Shown in pieces: positions 1 through 7,451 of a stretch of 15,156 nucleotides of DNA. Source of the DNA: an uncultured Eubacteriales bacterium (GTDB lineage Bacteria; Bacillota; Clostridia; Oscillospirales; Oscillospiraceae); assembly GCA_900550615.1 (NCBI GenBank), contig URSX01000038.1, positions 1-15,156 on the forward strand. Direction: 5' to 3'. The first letter of the stretch is position 1; the number at the start of each line of letters is the position of its first letter. Under the pieces are notes generated by a model. That model saw only the letters and a program-made list of their open reading frames with translations. It was not told the DNA's origin and ran no database searches. A program made the position numbers and the translations under genes.

Positions 1-2
1 CG

Positions 3-200
3 TGGGTGGGCGTCATCATGGGTGAGTTTCTGGTCTCGCGGGCCGGTCTGGGCTACCTCATCGTCTACGGCTCCCAGGTGTTCAACATGGATCTGGTGAT
101 GACCAGCGTGGTGATCCTGGCGGCGGCGGCAGTGGTGATGTACCAGCTGGTGCTGTGGGTGGAAAAAATCTTAAATCGTTTTTGGGGGAAAGGACTATGA
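3..200 (+). CDS. ABC transporter permease, C-terminal end (5' partial)
   Basis: Only the last 65 or so residues are inside the window; the reading frame is open from base 3 and stops at 198-200. The visible part reads WVGVIMGEFLVSRAGLGYLI, then a hydrophobic stretch (VVILAAAAVVMYQLVLWVE) and a short basic tail. This is how permeases of the SsuC/TauC/ThiX type (binding-protein-dependent transport inner membrane component) end: a periplasmic-side loop containing the GLGYLI motif followed by the last transmembrane helix. The stop codon overlaps the start of the next gene (ATGA at 197-200), so the two are translationally coupled and encode parts of the same importer. The ATPase is presumably further upstream. 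The substrate cannot be told from this fragment. Confidence 0.85.
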   Translation, partial: WVGVIMGEFLVSRAGLGYLIVYGSQVFNMDLVMTSVVILAAAAVVMYQLVLWVEKILNRFWGKGL

Positions 201-1189
201 AAAAGATCCTGGCATTTATTCTGGCTGTACTGATGATGGTTCCGGCTCTGTGCGCCTGCGGAAAGGCGGATAAAAAAACAGTGGTGCGGCTCAACGAGGT
301 CACCCACTCCGTCTTCTATGCGCCCCAGTATGTGGCCCTGAGCCAGGGCTTCTTTGCCGAGGAGGGCCTGCAGGTGGAGCTGATCAACGGCGGCGGAGCC
401 GACAAGGTGATGACCGCCGTAGTCTCCGGCCAGTCGGATATCGGTCTGGCCGGCCCGGAGGCCAGCATCTATGTGTATAACCAAGGCAAGGCCGACCACA
501 CCCAGATCATCGCCCAGCTGACCAAACGGGACGGCTCGTTCCTGGTGGGCCGCACAGAGAGTCCCTTCTCCTGGGAGGATCTCCGGGGCAAGACCATCAT
601 CGGCGGCCGCAAAGGTGGCGTACCGGAGATGACCCTGGAATATGTCCTGCGGCAGAACGGCCTGACCCCCGGGGTGGACGTAACGGTAGATACCTCCGTG
701 CAGTTCAACATGATGGCCGGGGCCTTCACCGGCGGTCAGGGGGACTATGTGGCCCTCTTTGAGCCCACTGCCACTCAGGTGGAGGCCGCCGGCCAGGGCT
801 ATGTGCTCACCTCCATCGGCCAGGAGAGCGGCGAGATTCCCTACACCGCCTACTTTGCCAATCTCAGCTGGCTGGAAAATAATGCCGACACCGCCCAGCG
901 GTTCGTAAACGCCATTGCCAAGGCCCAGAAGTGGGTGCAGGAGCACACGGATCGAGAGGTGGCCGAGGCCATTGTGGATCAGTTTCCGGACACGAGCCTG
1001 GAGGAGCTGGAGGCCGTCACCGCCCGACATCGGCAGATCGACGCCTGGAACGCCACGCCCGTCATGGAGCAGCACGCCCTGGAGCGTCTGGAGACGGTCA
1101 TGGAGCAGGCCGGCGAGCTCTCCCGGGCGGAATGGGTGCCCTTTGACCAGCTGGTAAACAATACCTTCGCCCAAAAGGCCATCAGCTGA
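197..1189 (+). CDS. ABC transporter substrate-binding lipoprotein, SsuA/NMT1 (THI5-like) family
   Basis: A 330-residue protein that should capture a small organic solute outside the membrane and deliver it to the permease encoded just upstream. The ATG at 197 is chosen because GGGGGAAAGG lies 3-13 bases before it and it gives a clean lipoprotein signal: MKK, a hydrophobic core and the lipobox L18-C-A-C21. An in-frame start at 155 would place 14 hydrophilic residues before the signal and lies inside the permease gene. After the signal the protein follows the NMT1/SsuA pattern: FYAPQYVALSQGFFAEEGL, a GGGADKVMTAVVSGQSDIGL ligand-loop region, then DLRGKTIIGGRKGG. Members of this family bind sulfonates, nitrate, taurine or thiamine precursors (HMP). 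The sequence does not say which, and no riboswitch is visible. A strong terminator follows the gene. Confidence 0.93.
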   Translation: MKKILAFILAVLMMVPALCACGKADKKTVVRLNEVTHSVFYAPQYVALSQGFFAEEGLQVELINGGGADKVMTAVVSGQSDIGLAGPEASIYVYNQGKADHTQIIAQLTKRDGSFLVGRTESPFSWEDLRGKTIIGGRKGGVPEMTLEYVLRQNGLTPGVDVTVDTSVQFNMMAGAFTGGQGDYVALFEPTATQVEAAGQGYVLTSIGQESGEIPYTAYFANLSWLENNADTAQRFVNAIAKAQKWVQEHTDREVAEAIVDQFPDTSLEELEAVTARHRQIDAWNATPVMEQHALERLETVMEQAGELSRAEWVPFDQLVNNTFAQKAIS

Positions 1190-1242
1190 CATACCCTCTG
1201 CCGCCTGCGGGCGGCGGAACCTGCAATATCTTTTCTGCATGT

Positions 1243-1281
1243 CGGAATACCGCTCTAAAAGGTGCGGTATTCCGCTTTTTT
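1243..1281 (+). terminator. Rho-independent terminator of the ABC transporter operon
   Basis: A perfect 11-bp stem (1243-1253 with 1264-1274, CGGAATACCGC) with a 10-base loop is followed by C and six T residues at 1276-1281. It lies 54 bases after the substrate-binding protein gene and before the next promoter, so it ends the transporter transcript. Confidence 0.9.
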
Positions 1282-1323
1282 CGGATTTTTCGGCTTTTCC
1301 CCAGCTTTTTCCCGTGTTTTCTG

Positions 1324-1352
1324 TGGACAACGGCGGCGGGCTGTGCTATTTT
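1324..1352 (+). promoter_or_regulatory. Possible sigma-A promoter for the glucosaminidase / membrane-anchor unit
   Basis: TGGACA (1324-1329), a 17-base spacer and TATTTT (1347-1352) form a moderate sigma-A match between the upstream terminator and the start of the secreted hydrolase gene. A second possible -10 (TATGAT, 1353-1358) has no -35 at a suitable distance. The evidence is pattern only. Confidence 0.4.
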
Positions 1353-1410
1353 TATGATGAATACATATTCCTGCACCTCCCCTGTATCCGGGCAGAAAGG
1401 ATAGATCCTC

Positions 1411-3198
1411 TTGAGACCAACGCCTGCCAAACAGAATATGCCCCGGCGCATTCTCGCCCTGCTTCTGCTGGCTCTCATGCTGTCGGGCCTGGCCATCCCC
1501 GTCCTGGCCGTCTCCGGGTCGGAGGGCTATGTGAACACCGACGAGGTGCATGTCCGCACCGGCCCAGGCACCGGCTATGCTTCCCTCCGCTTCGGCGGCA
1601 GCACGGATATCCTGCTCTATCGCGGCCAGTATGTGAAGATTCTCTCCACCCGGAAGAGCAGCGATGGCAGCAGCTGGCATCAGATCGTTTTTACATACAA
1701 TGGCTATAACAAGCTGGGCTTCATGCGCAGCGATTTCATCACCTATCTGGAGCGGGACAAGGACTATGACGCCTATCTCACCGCCCAGGGCTTCCCGGAC
1801 AGCTACAAGCCCTATCTCCGGGCGCTGTACGCCGCCAGCGGCGGCAAGTGGACCTTCGTGGCCCACAAGACCGGACTGGATTGGGACCGTGCCCTGGAAA
1901 ACGAGGCCACCCTCGGCCGCAGCCTTGTGGGCGGCAGTGACACCGCCCTGCGCTCCACGGCTCCCGGTGCCTATAACAGCGAGACCGGCATCTGGCGTGA
2001 GTATGAGCCCGGCTGGTACGCTGCCAGCCGCGACACCGTGGCTTTTTACCTGGACCCCCGCACCTATCTGGCGGACGGCACCTGCATTGCCTTTGAAAAG
2101 CTCACCGGCAACGCTTCCGTCACCCACCAGCAGCTCTCCCGGGTGCTGGTGGGCTGCAAATGGGCCACCGACCGGATCATCGACGAGTTCCTCCAGGCCG
2201 GGGCGGAGGCGGACGTCAGCCCCATTTTTTTGGCGGTGAAGGCCCGGGACGAGCTGGGCACCGGTGCCACCGCCAACGCCAGTGGCTACAAGCTGGATGA
2301 CGGCGTAAAGTATTATAACTTCTTCAACATCGGTGCCTACGGCGGCTCTGACCCCAACTATAGCGGCATTCTCTATGCCCGCAGCGAGGGCTGGGACACC
2401 AGCTATAAGGCCATTCTGGGCGGTGCGGAGTTCATTGCCCGCCGCTATATCGCCCAGGGGCAGGACACCCAGTATCTCCAGCGCTTTAACCTTAGCGAAA
2501 AGAACACCTTCGCCCACCAGTACGCCACGGACATCACCTATGCCTACAAGGGCGGCTGGGGCACCTATACCTCCTACGCGGAAAATGATCTGCTGGATGT
2601 GAGCCTTGTGCTCTCCGTGCCCATTCTGGACAATATGCCCTCCGTCACCAAGCTCCCCACCGCCCAGTTCGAGCAGGAATATGACCCCGATCCCGCGCCG
2701 GAGCCTAAACCGGACCCTGACCCCACGCCAGAACCTGATCCGGAGCCCGAACCGGAGCCGCCGGCGGTCTATGACTATGTGGGCCGCCTGAATCTTCGCC
2801 TGACGGACTCCTATCTCTCCGGCTTCTCCCTGGGCACCCCGGTGAAAACCCTGATCTCTCAGATCAAGGCCGTCAATCAGGATGCCTCCGTCACCGTCAC
2901 GGACGGGGCTGGCAAATCCGTCTCCGATTCCGCCCTTGTCTCCACCGGCCAGGTGCTGACCATCCGGGATGCCGCCGGCACCTATACCTACACCTGTGTG
3001 GTGTATGGCGATGCCAACGGGGACGGCCGCATCGCCGCCACGGATCTGCTGGCGGTGAAAAAGCACATTCTCAAGACCAAGCCCCTCACCGGCCCCTATG
3101 CCCGGGCAGTCACCTTCTCCGGCAGGAAGATCGCGGCCACGGCGCTGCTGACCGTCAAAAAACACATCCTGGGCACCGCGCCCATCATGCAGAAGTGA
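1411..3198 (+). CDS. Secreted SH3b / beta-N-acetylglucosaminidase (autolysin-like) with C-terminal dockerin-type module
   Basis: A 595-residue exported protein likely to cleave peptidoglycan glycan strands. TTG at 1411 is taken as start because AGAAAGG (1394-1400) sits 10 bases before it; an ATG at 1438 has no such site. Order of parts: signal peptide (about 1-33, ending PVLA); bacterial SH3 domain (about 36-110, with the HVRTGPGTGY motif); glucosaminidase domain (about 120-410), resembling the clostridial LytG/GH73-like group, with the likely catalytic E281 in RDELGTG and a downstream YYNFFNIGAYG segment; an Asp/Pro/Glu linker (425-452); a small beta-rich module; and a dockerin-like pair of F-hand repeats. 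The first repeat (from D534, DANGDGRIAATD) keeps all calcium ligands; the second (567-578) has lost them. The next gene begins 14 bases later and encodes a membrane protein with a cohesin-like domain, a possible partner. Domain calls are by eye; substrate preference is unknown. Confidence 0.88.
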   Translation: MRPTPAKQNMPRRILALLLLALMLSGLAIPVLAVSGSEGYVNTDEVHVRTGPGTGYASLRFGGSTDILLYRGQYVKILSTRKSSDGSSWHQIVFTYNGYNKLGFMRSDFITYLERDKDYDAYLTAQGFPDSYKPYLRALYAASGGKWTFVAHKTGLDWDRALENEATLGRSLVGGSDTALRSTAPGAYNSETGIWREYEPGWYAASRDTVAFYLDPRTYLADGTCIAFEKLTGNASVTHQQLSRVLVGCKWATDRIIDEFLQAGAEADVSPIFLAVKARDELGTGATANASGYKLDDGVKYYNFFNIGAYGGSDPNYSGILYARSEGWDTSYKAILGGAEFIARRYIAQGQDTQYLQRFNLSEKNTFAHQYATDITYAYKGGWGTYTSYAENDLLDVSLVLSVPILDNMPSVTKLPTAQFEQEYDPDPAPEPKPDPDPTPEPDPEPEPEPPAVYDYVGRLNLRLTDSYLSGFSLGTPVKTLISQIKAVNQDASVTVTDGAGKSVSDSALVSTGQVLTIRDAAGTYTYTCVVYGDANGDGRIAATDLLAVKKHILKTKPLTGPYARAVTFSGRKIAATALLTVKKHILGTAPIMQK

Positions 3199-3212
3199 AA
3201 AGCAGGTGCATT

Positions 3213-4973
3213 ATGAAACAGATCAAAACAATTTCTCTCTCCCTCCTTCTGGCCTTTGCCATGCTCCTCTCCCTGGTGCAGGCAAGCTATGCCGCGGGTA
3301 TTTCCGTCTCCGCCGGTCAGGGAACCGTCAGTGTAGGCAGGACCGTGGCCTTCTCCATCACCGTGCCCTCCGGCTCGGAGGCATGGACCTACTCCGTCTC
3401 CCATTCCGACAATCTCACTCTGGAGTCCGGGGAGCTGGCCCCCATGGGCTTTGAGGGCGATAGCCGCACCAACCAGCTGGTTTTCCGGGCCAACAGCACC
3501 GGCACCGGCACCGTCAGCATATCCGCCGGATCCTACTGCATAGACGGGGTGGACTACGATGCCTCCGGCAGCGCCTCTGTGACCATCGTGGCCGCCGATA
3601 AGCCTGATGACAGCGAGCCCTCCCACGGCGGCAGCGGTACTGGCGGCGGCAGCGGCAGTGGTAGCAGCAGCGGTACTGGGAATGGGGGCAGCGGCAGCGA
3701 TTCCCGCAGCGCCAACAACGCCCTCGCCTCCCTCACCGTCAGCGCCGGCACGCTGACCCCGGCCTTTGACCCCGCCGTCACGGAATACACCCTCTCCCTG
3801 CCCCTTCAGTCGGACAAGCTCACCGTCACCGCCGCAGCCTCCGATTCCCGCGCCACGATCCGCGGCGACGGGGAGATTGCCCTTCAGAGCGGTGAAAACA
3901 TGCTGTCCGTAGTAGTCACCGCCGAAAACGGCTCCGTCAGAACCTACACCATCACCGCCCAGGTGGCCCAGGCCCCCACGGTGTTCCTCTCCTATGGCAG
4001 CGGGAAGCTGGGCGTGGTGAAGGATATCGCCGGCGTAACGGCCCCCGCCGGCTTCACCGTCTCCAGCATCCCCCACAACGGCGAGACCATCCCCGCCTGG
4101 GCCAATGCCTCCGGTCAGACCCTTCTGTATCTGGTGGATGAGAGCTCCCATGCCGGATTTTACCTCTATTCCCCGGAGGTAGGCGTTCTCTCCCCCTATC
4201 TGCCCCTGACCGACTCCTACGTCTATGTCGGTGTTCCCACCGGCAAGCAGACCATTCCCGGCCTCACCTTCGGCTCCGTCACTGCCTTTGGCCAGACGCT
4301 GGACGGCTGGACCTATCAGGATGCCTCTCTGCCAGACTTTTCCGTCCTGTACCTGATGGACACCGCCGGTACCTGCGGCTATTACACCTACGATTCCCAG
4401 AACGACACCCTTCAACGCTTCAGCGGCGCCGTCTTCTCCGATGATGGCGGCCGAACCCTGCGCCTGCCCATGCTGTATGTGTATATCGCCGGCGGCGCGG
4501 CAGCTCTGCTCCTGGTGCTGGCGATCGTCCTTGCCGCCCTCTGTGGCCGCCGGGGCAGAAAGCTGCGCCTTCTGTCCGCTCCCGCTCTCCCGACTTCCGA
4601 TGCGGAGATAGAAACCCAGTCGGCGGATGCTGCCGCCCCTCAGGAGCCCGGCATCTCCCTCCCCCAGGATGTCTTCCCCACGCCGCAGGCCGAACCGGGT
4701 CCCACTTCCCATCCGGAAGAAGCCTCTTCCGCGCCGGAACCCTCCACGGATACCGCGTCCCCCGCACCAGAGGAAACTCCTCTGTCCATTCCGGACGCCG
4801 CCGATGATGCCCCCACGCCGGAGCCCTCCTCTGCCGAGGCCGCCCCGGAATCCCCGGCCCCGGCCGATGCCCCGCCCGCCCAGGAGGAAACGCTGCCCTC
4901 CGATGCCTCTCTGGAGGATACCCTCCGGCAGCTTCCTTTGGACGACCTGCTCAATGACATCCACAATCTATAA
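3213..4973 (+). CDS. Single-pass membrane protein with cohesin/Ig-like and cadherin-like domains and long cytoplasmic tail
   Basis: A 586-residue type I membrane protein, probably a surface receptor or scaffold. ATG at 3213 is preferred (GCAGG 6 bases upstream, then a classic signal peptide); an in-frame GTG at 3195 is less likely. Order: signal peptide (about 1-27, cleavage after SYA); cohesin/Ig-like beta domain (about 28-130: SVSAGQGTVSVGRTVAF and later SGSASVTIVA); Gly/Ser linker (about 134-165); cadherin-like beta-sandwich domain of the PF12733 type (about 168-254: ALASLTVSAGTLTPAFDP, VTAENGSVRTYTI); two related repeats (LLYLVD at 304 and VLYLMD at 378); a transmembrane helix (421-445) followed by GRRGRK; and a 135-residue Pro/Ala/Glu cytoplasmic tail ending in an amphipathic LEDTLRQLPLDDLLNDI segment. 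It follows the dockerin-bearing hydrolase gene by 14 bases. The cohesin call is the least certain; a generic Big-type Ig fold is the alternative. Confidence 0.82.
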   Translation: MKQIKTISLSLLLAFAMLLSLVQASYAAGISVSAGQGTVSVGRTVAFSITVPSGSEAWTYSVSHSDNLTLESGELAPMGFEGDSRTNQLVFRANSTGTGTVSISAGSYCIDGVDYDASGSASVTIVAADKPDDSEPSHGGSGTGGGSGSGSSSGTGNGGSGSDSRSANNALASLTVSAGTLTPAFDPAVTEYTLSLPLQSDKLTVTAAASDSRATIRGDGEIALQSGENMLSVVVTAENGSVRTYTITAQVAQAPTVFLSYGSGKLGVVKDIAGVTAPAGFTVSSIPHNGETIPAWANASGQTLLYLVDESSHAGFYLYSPEVGVLSPYLPLTDSYVYVGVPTGKQTIPGLTFGSVTAFGQTLDGWTYQDASLPDFSVLYLMDTAGTCGYYTYDSQNDTLQRFSGAVFSDDGGRTLRLPMLYVYIAGGAAALLLVLAIVLAALCGRRGRKLRLLSAPALPTSDAEIETQSADAAAPQEPGISLPQDVFPTPQAEPGPTSHPEEASSAPEPSTDTASPAPEETPLSIPDAADDAPTPEPSSAEAAPESPAPADAPPAQEETLPSDASLEDTLRQLPLDDLLNDIHNL

Positions 4974-4982
4974 TCTATGACA

Positions 4983-5019
4983 AAACAAACGCACGGGGCA
5001 TAGCTCCGTGCGTTTGTTT
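4983..5019. terminator. Probable terminator after the membrane-anchor gene
   Basis: A perfect 14-bp stem (4983-4996 with 5006-5019, AAACAAACGCACGG) with a 9-base loop begins 10 bases after the stop codon. The 3' arm is T-rich (GTTTGTTTA) rather than a pure T run, and the structure is nearly symmetric, so it could also stop transcription arriving from the convergent GTPase operon. Confidence 0.75.
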
Positions 5020-5026
5020 AAACTGT

Positions 5027-5206
5027 CGAAAAGTCCTCTGGTTTTCCGGGCAAAAGGCCCCAAGTCTGCTGCGCGCATAATTTTGCCGCGAAATGGCAAA
5101 ATGATGCGCTGGCAGCCGGAGAAGTATTTTCTCTCACGCACAGGTCGCCAGAGAAAATGCTCTCAATTTTTCACGTATGCGGACGCGAACTCTGCGAGGC
5201 TTTTGT
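5027..5206 (+). repeat. Multi-hairpin intergenic repeat, copy A
   Basis: This intergenic stretch is homologous to 7948-8129 in the same orientation. From 5068 to 5206 the two align without a gap at a constant offset of 2923, and I count 102 of 139 identical positions, starting with an 18-base identity (GCTGCGCGCATAATTTTG). Inside are two hairpins: ATTTTGCC (5080-5087) with GGCAAAAT (5095-5102), and ATTTTCTCT (5126-5134) with AGAGAAAAT (5150-5158). A third stem (5170-5189) has two mismatches here, and a rough hairpin lies at 5028-5046. The element occupies the gap between two convergent transcription units and contains no credible gene. The rest of the gap (5207-5251) shows only a weak GGGCA/TGCCC hairpin at 5231-5247. 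Confidence 0.8.
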
Positions 5207-5251
5207 TCTTTTGCCTTCTCCCACCTCAGCGGGCAAAGGCTCTGCCCTCAT

Positions 5252-6181
5252 TCAGAAGGAGACTGTCTCCGGATCCGGCTTCTGGCAAGCACTGACCCGG
5301 TCCACATACAACACCGGCCCCTCGCCCTGGTAGGCCTCGCACTGCTCCTTTTTCACCGTGGCGTGGATCTTCACCCACTCCCGGTTCTTGAAGCGGTCCA
5401 TACCCTCGCCCTTGCACACCAGAGCCAGAAACTGCATGTCGTTCTCGCAGCACACCATGGCAAAGCGGCCCGGGCAATCCACGCCCTTGAACTTCTTGGA
5501 ATGGCACATCAGTGCCTTAAAGGTGACGCTGATCCCCTCGTAGCGCTCCGGGTGATCCATCAGATCCACATACCAGATGCCGTAGTCCTCATCCGCCACC
5601 TCCAGGTGTCCCGAGGACAGGTCAAAGGGCATCATGTCCTCGGTGACGTACTCCTCGCTGGTGCCGTCCTCGTTTTCCAGGTAGATGTCCGCCCGGCGGT
5701 TGGCCATGCGCAGGTTCCGCTTGCGCAGATCCTCCCGCAGTGCCTCGTTGCAGCGGTTGAAAATAATCATGTCGGCATTGGACACCTTCTCCATCACCAG
5801 CTGCCCCATGTTTTTCAGGTACGGCTCAAAGGTGTGCGCGTCCATCAGGCAGATGATCTGGTACAGGATCCAGTTCCCCGGCAGGCCGTCCCGGTACAGG
5901 GGCTCCATCATCCACATGCCGTTGTACTCGATGATGACCTGCTTGGGCTTATACTGCTTTTCCAGCTTTTTGAAAAGCTCCGGCGTCAGCTCCTCCTGCT
6001 CCTCCACGGTGTAGGTGAATACATTCATCAGCGCATGGGGGTCGTAGTCCTCCTCCCCCTCCTCACAGCGGATGAGCAGGGTCTTGTCCTCGGCGGCAAA
6101 GCCGTCCTTGAGGATGCCGTTTATGAAGTTTGTTTTGCCGGCGTCCAAAAATCCGGCAACGAGATATACAGGAATGTCCAT
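5252..6181 (-). CDS. G3E/CobW-type GTPase fused to a TIGR03943/YcgQ-like C-terminal domain
   Basis: A 309-residue cytoplasmic protein with no signal or membrane segment. The N-terminal part (about 1-200) is a SIMIBI GTPase of the CobW/G3E superfamily: Walker A GFLDAGKT at 10-17, a CEEGEEDYD segment at 39-47 where metal chaperones carry CxCC, and a base-recognition-like FNRCN at 141-145. The C-terminal part (about 205-300: YEGISVTFKALM, GRFAMVCCENDMQFLALV, REWVKIHATV) resembles the C-terminal domain of TIGR03943/DUF1980 proteins (B. subtilis YcgQ), partners of YcgR-type permeases. Its ATG follows AAGGGAG and starts 20 bases after the stop of the His-rich GTPase gene, so the two form an operon. 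Metal handling is likely from family and context, but the metal and client are unknown. Cysteines 236, 244, 245 and 256 are candidate ligands. Confidence 0.85.
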   Translation of the reverse strand: MDIPVYLVAGFLDAGKTNFINGILKDGFAAEDKTLLIRCEEGEEDYDPHALMNVFTYTVEEQEELTPELFKKLEKQYKPKQVIIEYNGMWMMEPLYRDGLPGNWILYQIICLMDAHTFEPYLKNMGQLVMEKVSNADMIIFNRCNEALREDLRKRNLRMANRRADIYLENEDGTSEEYVTEDMMPFDLSSGHLEVADEDYGIWYVDLMDHPERYEGISVTFKALMCHSKKFKGVDCPGRFAMVCCENDMQFLALVCKGEGMDRFKNREWVKIHATVKKEQCEAYQGEGPVLYVDRVSACQKPDPETVSF

Positions 6182-6201
6182 GTTTTTTCTCCCTTACAGG
6201 T

Positions 6202-7395
6202 TTACAGGCCGAACAGCTCTTTCAGCTTGCCCTCGTCCAGCTTGGAGCCGATGACGCACAGCCGTCCGGTGTAGTCCGCCGGGCCGAAGCGCACCTCGTG
6301 CTCCTCGGGCACATAGTCAAAGTGCAGCCACTTGCCGCCCTCGCAGGGCACGATGCCCTTGGCCCGCAAAATAGCGCCGTATTCGCCGCCGTCCAGAGCC
6401 GTGAGAATCCGGTCAATGTCCGCCTCCGAGAAGGTCTTAGGCGTCTCTGCGCCCCAGCTGGTGAACACCTCGTCGGCGTGGTGGTGATGGTGGTGGCAGG
6501 AGCACTCCGGGTCGTCGCACTCGCCGTCGTGGTGATGGTGGTGCTCGTGCTCTTCGTGGTCATGGTCGTGATGATGTTCATGCTCATGCCCGTGGCAGCA
6601 CTCGTCCCCGTCCTCGTGATGATGGTGATGGTGTTCGTGCTCCTCGTCCTCATCCTCGTCATGGTCGTGATGGTCATGCTCATGATGGTGCTCGTCATGA
6701 TCCTCGTGGTCATGGTCATGGTGGTGATGATGGTGATGCTCTTCCTCCTCGGCCTTATGCTCGGCCCGGATGCGCTCCATCAGCTCGTCCGCCAGAGATA
6801 CCTTTTCCATCGCGGCCAGAATGGTCTTGCCGTCCAGCTGATCCCAGGGGGTGGTGATGATGGCAGCGTCCTTGTTCTTCTCCCGCAGCAAAGCCACGGC
6901 AGCCTCCAGCTTCTCCGGGCTCACCTTCTGGGTGCGGCTGAGGATGATGGTGCCGGCAGTCTCGATCTGGTTGTTGAAAAACTCGCCGAAGTTCTTCATG
7001 TACACCTTCACCTTGGCGGCGTCCGCCACGGTGACGAAGGAGTTCAGCTTCATCTCCGGCACATCCTTCACAGTGTTCTCCACCGCCAAGATCACATCGG
7101 AGAGCTTACCCACTCCCGAGGGCTCAATGAGGATGCGGTCCGGGGTGAACTTCTTCTGCACGTCTACCAGGGCCTTGCCGAAGTCGCCCACCAGGGAGCA
7201 GCAGATGCACCCGGAGGACATTTCGCTGATCTGCACGCCGGAGTCCTTCAAAAATCCGCCGTCAATACTGATCTCGCCGAATTCGTTTTCAATGAGCACC
7301 AGCTTCTCACCCTGGAATGCCTCCTGGAGCATTTTCTTGATGAGTGTGGTCTTACCCGCTCCCAAAAAGCCGGACACAATATCGATCTTAGTCAT
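6202..7395 (-). CDS. G3E/CobW-family metallochaperone GTPase with His-rich metal-binding insert
   Basis: A 397-residue GTPase expected to load or store a transition metal, most likely zinc, in the cytoplasm. ATG at 7395 (protein starts MTKIDIVSGF) is chosen because AAAGGAAG lies about 10 bases upstream and Walker A (GFLGAGKTT, 9-17) then sits where the family places it. Further motifs are ENEFGE (36-41), the family metal motif CICC at 63-66, EPSGVG (91-96) and SRTQK at the base-recognition site (153-157). Residues 220-306 form a low-complexity loop with about 44 histidines among Asp and Glu, plus five cysteines (266, 267, 293, 298, 300). A CobW C-terminal domain closes the protein (310-397). 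Such loops are usual between the two domains, but this one is long. The second GTPase gene follows after 20 bases. No Zur or cobalamin riboswitch site was recognised upstream. Confidence 0.92.
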   Translation of the reverse strand: MTKIDIVSGFLGAGKTTLIKKMLQEAFQGEKLVLIENEFGEISIDGGFLKDSGVQISEMSSGCICCSLVGDFGKALVDVQKKFTPDRILIEPSGVGKLSDVILAVENTVKDVPEMKLNSFVTVADAAKVKVYMKNFGEFFNNQIETAGTIILSRTQKVSPEKLEAAVALLREKNKDAAIITTPWDQLDGKTILAAMEKVSLADELMERIRAEHKAEEEEHHHHHHHDHDHEDHDEHHHEHDHHDHDEDEDEEHEHHHHHHEDGDECCHGHEHEHHHDHDHEEHEHHHHHDGECDDPECSCHHHHHHADEVFTSWGAETPKTFSEADIDRILTALDGGEYGAILRAKGIVPCEGGKWLHFDYVPEEHEVRFGPADYTGRLCVIGSKLDEGKLKELFGL

Positions 7396-7407
7396 AAATC
7401 GCGCTTC

Positions 7408-7450
7408 CTTTCTGACTTTTGTATATAAAATCAAATGTATAAACTATATT
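7408..7450 (-). promoter_or_regulatory. AT-rich upstream region of the GTPase operon, probable promoter
   Basis: The 43 bases before the ribosome binding site of the His-rich GTPase gene are strongly AT-rich in a GC-rich background and contain several -10-like hexamers on the minus strand (TATACA twice, TATAGT), but no convincing -35 at 16-18 bases. The plus strand shows an imperfect direct repeat, GTATATAAAA and GTATAAAC, separated by TCAAAT, which could be an operator. No match to known Zur, Fur or MntR boxes was seen. Confidence 0.3.
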
Positions 7451-7451
7451 C

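Noticed and set aside
3195..3212. GTG at 3195 as the start of the membrane-anchor gene
   Set aside because: It adds KSRCI before the natural MKQIK signal peptide start and has a poorer ribosome binding site than ATG 3213.
1255..4964. Long minus-strand open frames opposite the hydrolase and membrane-anchor genes
   Set aside because: Gly/Arg/Ala-rich translations without family motifs, typical antisense shadows of GC-rich genes whose own strand has signal peptides and domains.
5008..5295. Open plus-strand frame across the intergenic repeat
   Set aside because: It runs through the hairpins of repeat copy A, has no good ribosome binding site and has no conserved protein features.
6130..7428. 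Long open plus-strand frame rich in Val and Met opposite the His-rich GTPase gene
   Set aside because: His codons CAC/CAT read as GTG/ATG on the other strand, so the frame is open by composition. It has no ribosome binding site, and the minus-strand protein has clear conserved motifs.
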